Positions 6,420 through 10,614 of a DNA stretch of 10,614 bases are shown here, in pieces. This stretch comes from Thermoleophilia bacterium (lineage in GTDB: Bacteria > Actinomycetota > Thermoleophilia > RBG-16-64-13), in the NCBI GenBank assembly GCA_016929985.1, contig JAFGIH010000591.1, positions 1 through 10,614 on the forward strand, written 5' to 3'. Positions within the stretch are counted from its first letter, which is position 1. Each line of letters opens with the position of its first letter. A program made the translations under genes and the position numbers. The notes under the pieces are model-generated. The model was not told the origin of the DNA. It searched no databases and worked only from the letters and a program-made list of their open reading frames with translations.

Positions 6420-6623
6420 CTAGCTCTGCCAGCGGCTGCTGCAGGACTGTCTGCACCTGTTGTGTTCCTGATCTGCGGCCTTGCAGTCGGCGTAGGTCAC
6501 ACCCTGGCTGCCCGACCCAGACGCACCGTCCACTTTGCAGCCCTGCAGCACGTTCTCTTCGGGCCTTCCGCGTGTGAGTACGACCATCTCGGGGGTCTTC
6601 CAGTGCGCCTTGGGCGACGGCAT
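6420..6623 (-). CDS. Putative RiPP precursor peptide 2
   Basis: A 67-residue peptide immediately upstream of the radical SAM gene (6-bp gap). Residues 8-30 form the leader-like block shared with the peptide at 1507-1713: W8, then PEMVVLTRGRPEE, ending C29-K30. The tail of 37 residues is polar and Gly/Ser-rich, with C47, C57 and C61 and the ending CSSRWQS. The two tails share no obvious similarity beyond Cys and terminal Ser. The frame is open to 6767, but the upstream part is promoter-like. ATG 6623 is chosen because GGAAGGGA (6638-6631) sits 7 bases before it; ATG 6629 is in frame but only one or two bases from that site. No signal peptide or membrane segment is present. The product is predicted to be modified by the downstream enzyme; whether the Cys residues form thioether, disulfide or metal ligands is not determinable. 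Confidence 0.75.
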   Translation of the reverse strand: MPSPKAHWKTPEMVVLTRGRPEENVLQGCKVDGASGSGSQGVTYADCKAADQEHNRCRQSCSSRWQS

Positions 6624-6735
6624 CTTCATGTCCCTTCCGCGCGACACCGAGCGGTCGTGCCGACTCGGCGTTTCCACACAACAAACGCGTTCGGGCTCAA
6701 AATAGCACAAGATGTCCCCGCGCGCGTCGCTACGA

Positions 6736-7176
6736 CTATTGAGTCCAGGAGTGCAACTTGAGACCATCGAAGCGCGAGTAGTGCTTCACGTCGAAGGTGG
6801 CCACGTGATCCAGACCGCGGCTCTTCATCCAGCAGGCGTTGTAGCCATCAACGAAATCCACATTCGAGTCCACGTAGGCGAACAGGGCGTCGACTACGAT
6901 GTCAGACTCCCACATGACCAAGCCGTCCATGGATGCCACGGCCACGACGTGTTCAACCACTTGCGGCCGCGACAGGCGATAGTAGGATTCGAGCACCCAT
7001 ACCAACTCGGCAAGCACCATGGTGTTCGTCACCAACTGAAGGTCCCCGGCGGCCGCCCGAAGGAACAGCCTTTCGACCGCGGCCGCCTGGTCGGGCACAT
7101 CGTTGGTGAAGAACCGCAGAAAGACGTTCGTGTCCACGAAAACCGGACCCTGTTCGGGGGAATCACCTGGGGTCAC
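6736..7176 (-). CDS. vapC: PIN-domain toxin (VapC-like ribonuclease)
   Basis: A 146-residue PIN-fold endoribonuclease, typical length for VapC toxins. Acidic metal-binding residues are in place: D15 (VFVDTNVFLRFF), E57 (VLAELVWVLE), D107 and D110 (NVDFVDGYNACWMKSRG) and D129 (VATFDVKHYSRF). VapC toxins cleave specific RNAs, often tRNA, and are held inactive by the antitoxin. The GTG start at 7176 overlaps the end of the AbrB-type antitoxin gene by 14 bp, and GAGG lies about 7 bases upstream, so the two are translationally coupled in the usual antitoxin-first order. All catalytic residues are present, so it is probably functional. The gene ends 112 bp before the start of precursor 2, with no obvious terminator between. 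Confidence 0.9.
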   Translation of the reverse strand: MTPGDSPEQGPVFVDTNVFLRFFTNDVPDQAAAVERLFLRAAAGDLQLVTNTMVLAELVWVLESYYRLSRPQVVEHVVAVASMDGLVMWESDIVVDALFAYVDSNVDFVDGYNACWMKSRGLDHVATFDVKHYSRFDGLKLHSWTQ

Positions 7177-7447
7177 TGCTCGTCCTCAGAGCGCGTTCAC
7201 CCCGCACTTGGGCTCTGATCGCCTCGAAGTCCTGGGGAGCCTCCACCGGTATGCTGCCGCGAAGCGCCTGCAAAGAGCGGCCGGTCGGTCGGAGCACCAA
7301 CTGGCCGTCTCGCACCTGCACCATCAGCTGTTGTCCTTCTTCGAGCCGCAACTGACGCCGAAGTGCGCTTGGGATGGTTATCTGACCTCGACGGCCGATC
7401 CGAAGTGCGGGCATCGGAGCCTCCCGTGTCTGACTGCCTCCTATCAT
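7163..7447 (-). CDS. vapB: AbrB/SpoVT-type (VapB/MazE-like) antitoxin
   Basis: A 94-residue protein, or 83 residues if it starts at ATG 7414. The swapped-hairpin AbrB domain is plain: ALRIGRRGQITIPSALRR, followed by LRLEEGQQLMVQVRDGQLVLRP. The remaining 35 or so residues would wrap around the PIN toxin encoded next. Two starts are credible. ATG 7447 has a perfect AGGAGG five bases upstream. ATG 7414 has GGGAGG five bases upstream and puts the DNA-binding domain at the N-terminus, as is usual in the family. If the promoter-like element at 7448-7477 is real, initiation would fall after 7447 and the 7414 start would be the one used. The protein likely represses its own operon. Confidence 0.88.
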   Translation of the reverse strand: MIGGSQTREAPMPALRIGRRGQITIPSALRRQLRLEEGQQLMVQVRDGQLVLRPTGRSLQALRGSIPVEAPQDFEAIRAQVRGERALRTSSDPR

Positions 7448-7477
7448 ATTATCCTCCTAATCTCTTTCCATCGGCAA
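7448..7477 (-). promoter_or_regulatory. Strong Shine-Dalgarno and/or promoter of the AbrB antitoxin gene
   Basis: On the minus strand AGGAGG (7458-7453) lies five bases before ATG 7447. The same stretch reads TTGCCG (7477-7472), 18 bp, GATAAT (7453-7448), a plausible sigma-70 promoter whose transcript would begin near 7441 and favour the start at 7414. Both readings cannot hold for one transcript, and the sequence does not decide between them. Confidence 0.4.
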
Positions 7478-7540
7478 TTGTCGCGTCTGTCCGCATCATG
7501 GAGAATATCCGAACTGTCGACACATGCCGTACAACAAAGG

Positions 7541-7570
7541 TTGGACACGGCCGCAACACTTGACTACGAT
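7541..7570 (+). promoter_or_regulatory. Possible promoter of the MBOAT gene, near-leaderless
   Basis: TTGGAC (7541-7546), an 18-bp spacer and TACGAT (7565-7570) precede the ATG at 7579. Initiation would fall around 7577, leaving almost no leader, and there is no Shine-Dalgarno. The -35 match is weak (three of six). Confidence 0.35.
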
Positions 7571-7578
7571 TCAGTCAG

Positions 7579-9015
7579 ATGCTGTTCACGAGTTACACGT
7601 TCGCTCTCTTCGTGGTGGCTGCGTTCGGCGTCTACTACCTGGCCGTTCGGCTCTCCCGGGGCAGGCGCCTGCAGAACCTGGCTCTGCTCGCCCTGAGCTA
7701 CGCCTTCTACGCACTGTGGGACTGGCGTTGGTGTCTCCTGCTGCTGTGCGTCACGGCGAGCGGGTTCGGGGCCGGCCTCCTACTCGATCGCCCGGGCGCC
7801 CGCCGCCGCACCATCCTCGTGGTGGTGCTGGTGATCGACCTTGCGATCCTGGCCGCCTTCAAGTACCTGGGGTTCTTCGCCCAGTCGTTCGCGTCGTTCT
7901 TCGAGTCCATCGGGCTGCAGGCCGACTGGGTGACGCTGCATCTCGCCTTGCCGGTGGGCCTCAGCTACTACGTCTTCCAGAATCTGTCATACGTTATCGA
8001 CGTGTACCGGCGGCAGCTGCCCGCGACCACGGGCGTGATCGAGTACGCGACGGCGCTCAGCTTCTTCCCCCAGCTTCTGGCCGGCCCCATCACCCGTCCG
8101 CGCGACCTGCTGCCGCAGCTCTTCGAGCGTCGCGGTTTCGACGACCAGCGCGCCCGGGATGGGCTCCGGCAGATACTCTGGGGTCTCACCAAGAAGATGC
8201 TCATCGCCGACAACATCGGCGCCCAGGTAGACCAGGTGTGGGCGAACATCGGTGAGGCAGACGGCGTCACGTTGGCCATCACCACCGTACTCTACTCGTT
8301 CCAGATCTACTGCGACTTCTCCGGATACGCCGACATGGCCATCGGCACCGCGAAGCTCTTCAACCTGCGTCTGTCGAAGAACTTCGACTATCCCTATTTC
8401 TCCACATCCATACGGGATTTCTGGCGGCGCTGGCACATCACGCTGGCCGGCTGGATGAGGGACTACCTCTACATCCCCCTGGGCGGGAGCCGCTGCGGGG
8501 TGCTCCGCCACACCTTCAACGTGCTGGTGACCTTCGTGGTGGTGGGACTGTGGCACGGGGCCAACCCCACCTACCTGGTGTGGGGGCTCTTTCACGGCGT
8601 GTGTCTGTCGGTGGAGAACATCTTCCGCCGGGCCCGTCGCTCGAAGCAGGTGGGCGAAGCTGAGACGGGGGCCCGCGGCCTGCCGGGGCGCGCCTTGGCC
8701 GGGGTGGTGGTCTTCGTGCTCGTGACCTTCGCCTGGATCTTCTTCCGCGCGCCCTCTCTCACGGCGGCGGCGGATTTCCTGGTGCAGGGCGTCACTCATC
8801 CGGTCTCGGGCGGGGAATACGTGCAATACCTGCCCATGCTGGTGGTTTCGGGCGCGCTTCTGGTCTATGAACGGTTGACGCGTCGCTGGGAGCACGGCTT
8901 CGCTTTCGCGCGGGCGCCCGTATCAGTCCGCTGGGCCGTCTACCTGGTGGCCTGCGTCGTTCTGCTGCTCTTCGGGCAGTTCGGCGGGCAGCAGGGCATC
9001 TACGTGCAGTTCTAG
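7579..9015 (+). CDS. AlgI/DltB-family membrane-bound O-acyltransferase (MBOAT)
   Basis: A 478-residue polytopic membrane enzyme of normal AlgI length, expected to pass acetyl groups across the membrane for O-acetylation of an extracellular polymer. Hallmarks are LSYYVFQNLSYVIDVYR (128-144), FFPQLLAGPITR (162-173), YCDFSGYADMAIG (244-256), DFWRRWHITLAGWMRDYLYI (280-299) and GLWHGANPTYLVWGLFHG (323-340), where H326 is the presumed catalytic histidine. Many hydrophobic segments run from residue 3 to about 470. The C-terminus (GQQGIYVQF) is the usual family ending, so the last 93 bp, overlapped by the convergent gene, are truly coding. ATG 7579 has no Shine-Dalgarno but follows a possible promoter closely. 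The substrate is unknown; with manC and the epimerase nearby, an exopolysaccharide is plausible, alginate itself unproven. Confidence 0.93.
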   Translation: MLFTSYTFALFVVAAFGVYYLAVRLSRGRRLQNLALLALSYAFYALWDWRWCLLLLCVTASGFGAGLLLDRPGARRRTILVVVLVIDLAILAAFKYLGFFAQSFASFFESIGLQADWVTLHLALPVGLSYYVFQNLSYVIDVYRRQLPATTGVIEYATALSFFPQLLAGPITRPRDLLPQLFERRGFDDQRARDGLRQILWGLTKKMLIADNIGAQVDQVWANIGEADGVTLAITTVLYSFQIYCDFSGYADMAIGTAKLFNLRLSKNFDYPYFSTSIRDFWRRWHITLAGWMRDYLYIPLGGSRCGVLRHTFNVLVTFVVVGLWHGANPTYLVWGLFHGVCLSVENIFRRARRSKQVGEAETGARGLPGRALAGVVVFVLVTFAWIFFRAPSLTAAADFLVQGVTHPVSGGEYVQYLPMLVVSGALLVYERLTRRWEHGFAFARAPVSVRWAVYLVACVVLLLFGQFGGQQGIYVQF

Positions 9016-9972
9016 ACCGCCCTGCGCGCCCTGCGCGGCCTGCGCAGCCCGGGCACCCACGATCTGCGCCAGTTTCTCCGCCACGTCGGCGCTGAACAGC
9101 TCCGCTCCCGCCTTGTTCATGTGCTGGGAGTTGTAGAAGTAGGTGGTGTCGAGGCAGATGGGGTCGATCGAGTAGTCGAGGAACTCGACGCCGTACTTCC
9201 CGGCCAGCCGCTCGTAGACGGCGAGGATCTCTTCCCTATTGTTCACCAGTTCTTGGCCCTTGTAATACTCGGGCGGATAGACAAGCACCACCAGGATCCC
9301 CTCGCGCCCACAGTCGGCCAGGAAGGCGTCCAAGTCGTTCTCCGCCGACTCGAGGTGCACCATATCCACGCCATCCGGGTGATCCCGCGCGTACTGCTCG
9401 AACTCGCCGGTCCAGTCCATGTCGATGCCCTCGTAGCCACGGTCTTTGGCGCTGGTGTAGTGCCGCAGACCGAGGGCTTCCATGGCGCCTGCATACGCCA
9501 GACCGGACTCCCCTCTGTAGCGGACGAGCGGCAGGTAGTAGTCGTACCACTTGAAGTAGTCATACGGGCGTACGCCCTCCCTGACGGCGTCCTCGCTCAG
9601 GTAGGGCAAGAACTGCTCGGCTTCGTAGATGTCGCTCCGGACGTTCAGCGACGACACGTCGAGCGCCTGAACGACGACCTTGGGCTTCTGGTTGTACTCG
9701 CGGTACAGCCTGTAGCGGGCCAACTGCATGTCCAAGTCGTAGCCGTCGACGCCGAGGTTGTAGCAGGTCATGCCCAAGCGATCGCCGATGATGCCGGGCG
9801 AGAAATGCACCCAGGCTCGCGAGCTGCCCTGGATGATGACGTCCGAGGCCGCGGCCCCACTGCGGATGTCGTTCCAGACCACATACTGCTCCGACCCGGA
9901 CTTCCGCAGGCCTGCAGTCACCAGGTAGTCGATGCCGGAGCACAACGCCCCCAGCACGACAACGAACAACAC
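8923..9972 (-). CDS. Membrane-anchored SGNH-hydrolase-like protein (AlgX/AlgJ/DltD-like role)
   Basis: A 349-residue protein with an N-terminal hydrophobic anchor (about residues 1-20) and an extracytoplasmic domain. IIQGSSRAWVHFSP (46-59) holds the nucleophile-block serine (S51 probable) and DTTYFYNSQHMNKAG (275-289) the D/H block (D275, H284) of the SGNH fold. Such proteins pair with MBOAT enzymes to complete polysaccharide or teichoic acid acylation; the convergent MBOAT gene fits. The GTG at 9972 has no ribosome-binding site. A CTG at 9996 is preceded four bases upstream by GGAGGG and would add LKRYLWHA, giving the basic N-terminus expected before an anchor, so it may be the real start. 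The last 31 codons lie antisense to the MBOAT gene, and residues from about 313 on (Ala/Gln repeats, then an acidic tail) look like non-homologous run-on. Confidence 0.82.
   Translation of the reverse strand: MLFVVVLGALCSGIDYLVTAGLRKSGSEQYVVWNDIRSGAAASDVIIQGSSRAWVHFSPGIIGDRLGMTCYNLGVDGYDLDMQLARYRLYREYNQKPKVVVQALDVSSLNVRSDIYEAEQFLPYLSEDAVREGVRPYDYFKWYDYYLPLVRYRGESGLAYAGAMEALGLRHYTSAKDRGYEGIDMDWTGEFEQYARDHPDGVDMVHLESAENDLDAFLADCGREGILVVLVYPPEYYKGQELVNNREEILAVYERLAGKYGVEFLDYSIDPICLDTTYFYNSQHMNKAGAELFSADVAEKLAQIVGARAAQAAQGAQGGLELHVDALLPAELPEEQQNDAGHQVDGPAD
9019..9045. repeat. Three-copy 9-bp tandem repeat
   Basis: GCCCTGCGC occurs twice in a row (9019-9036) followed by GGCCTGCGC (9037-9045). It encodes the Ala-Ala-Gln-type repeats in the tail of the SGNH-like protein and starts 4 bp past the MBOAT stop. 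In-frame copy number change by slippage is possible. Confidence 0.8.
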
Positions 9973-10095
9973 GGCGTGCCACAGATAGCGCTTCAGTGGG
10001 CCCTCCGGAAACGAGGAGACCTCTCCACGATAGTAGACCTACGGCGGGCCGCTGTATACGGGCGCGGATGCGGCGCCGCCCAATGAGACCGTCTG

Positions 10096-10614
10096 CTACA
10101 GGTGGGCGCCGAAGATGTCGCGCGCGGTCACCACGAGTGTGCCGGGGGGCGCGTCCACAACCCGAGTGCGCGCGCCGACCGCATAGGCAAAGGGGTCCCG
10201 GCGCTGGGGCAGTCGCTGAGCCTTGGCCTCCAGTCCCCGGACGATCCTCGTCCCACTCGCAGAACGCGCCCATCTTGCTTCCCCGGCGAGAACTGCCTCC
10301 CGCCCGCGACCGCTCAACACCACTGCATCGATCTGGGCCGGATCGCTACCCTCGGTCCACCACGGCCCAACCGCCACCACCTCCGGTCCCAGAAGTCCTG
10401 CCGTTGCCATTCTCCTCAGATGCATCCGAAACGCTTCCTCCCAGGTGCCGCCCATCGCGTCGTCCAGGTTCTGTTCCAAGACGCGCGCGATAGGACTACC
10501 CAAGCCACGTTCTATCTCTGATCGATACCGCTCCACCCAGCCCAACCAGAACCGAAGGAAGTTGTCCATCACGCGGTAGACGCGTCTACGCGTGCGCGCC
10601 GGATCCTCGGTGAC
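10096..10614 (-). CDS. C-terminal part of an archaeal-type ATPase with a DUF234-like domain (5' end outside window)
   Basis: The frame is open to the right edge; the residues before GTG 10572 (RRRVYRVMDNFLRFW) are conserved-looking family sequence, so the gene starts beyond the window. What is present is 172 residues. DNFLRFWLGWVERYRSEIE is typical of the region after the ATPase winged-helix in AAA proteins carrying DUF234. IDAVVLSGRGREAVLAGEARWA then resembles a PD-(D/E)xK nuclease-like core (D of QID, then E-x-R where E-x-K is common). The P-loop ATPase part would lie to the right. Cellular roles of this family are poorly known. It is about 100 bp upstream of the SGNH-like gene on the same strand, with no evident functional link. 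The stop is TAG at 10096. Confidence 0.75.
   Translation of the reverse strand, partial: VTEDPARTRRRVYRVMDNFLRFWLGWVERYRSEIERGLGSPIARVLEQNLDDAMGGTWEEAFRMHLRRMATAGLLGPEVVAVGPWWTEGSDPAQIDAVVLSGRGREAVLAGEARWARSASGTRIVRGLEAKAQRLPQRRDPFAYAVGARTRVVDAPPGTLVVTARDIFGAHL

Noticed and set aside
5673..6761. 362-codon plus-strand open frame opposite the radical SAM gene and precursor 2
   Set aside because: No domain is recognisable, and the opposite strand has the radical SAM and SPASM cysteine pattern.
6624..6767. N-terminal extension of precursor 2
   Set aside because: It has no similarity to precursor 1 outside the shared block, and a ribosome-binding sequence sits just before ATG 6623.
7987..8895. 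Minus-strand open frame inside the MBOAT gene
   Set aside because: His/Gly/Glu-rich composition is typical of an antisense shadow; the MBOAT frame is conserved throughout.
9121..10086. Plus-strand open frame opposite the SGNH-like gene
   Set aside because: It is Val/Leu/Gly-rich with no family resemblance, while the minus strand carries SGNH motifs.

Overview
This is a high-GC bacterial window with frequent GTG starts. A class E-like sortase, VapBC-type modules, and promoters placed so close to start codons that leaderless transcription is likely all suggest an actinobacterial lineage, perhaps uncultured. That is inference; there is no rRNA or other marker gene here. No tRNA, CRISPR array or insertion sequence was seen.

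Layout, left to right. (1) 16-300: a ribbon-helix-helix antitoxin gene (minus) with a near-consensus promoter whose spacer holds a palindromic operator; its partner toxin would lie off the left edge. (2) 443-1348: a membrane-anchored sortase (minus). (3) 1507-1713: a short Cys-containing peptide gene (plus), divergent from the sortase, which I read as a RiPP precursor. (4) 1809-3323: manC, making GDP-mannose. (5) A convergent minus-strand run, probably one operon read from 6623 down to 3378: a second precursor peptide, a radical SAM/SPASM enzyme starting 6 bp after it, a broken nucleotidyltransferase gene, a VanZ-family membrane protein and a UDP-glucuronate 4-epimerase-like enzyme. (6) 6736-7447: an AbrB-type antitoxin and PIN-domain toxin pair (minus). 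(7) 7579-9015: an AlgI-type membrane O-acyltransferase (plus), whose 3' end overlaps by 93 bp the convergent gene for an SGNH-hydrolase-like membrane-anchored protein (8923-9972). (8) At the right edge, the C-terminal part of an archaeal-type ATPase with a DUF234-like domain (minus).

The most interesting signal is a putative ribosomally made, post-translationally modified peptide system. The two small peptides at 1507-1713 and 6420-6623 lie about 5 kb apart on opposite strands. They share a 23-residue leader-like block without gaps (12 of 23 identical; W..PE..VL.R..PEE..L..CK), followed by unrelated Cys-bearing tails ending in Ser-rich residues. One sits directly in front of a radical SAM enzyme with a complete SPASM cysteine set. 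This looks like one maturase serving two precursors with different cores, embedded in a surface-glycan locus (GDP-mannose supply, uronic acid epimerisation, O-acetylation, VanZ, sortase). The chemistry and role of the product cannot be read from sequence. I believe similar leader blocks occur next to radical SAM genes in other genomes, but I could not search for this.
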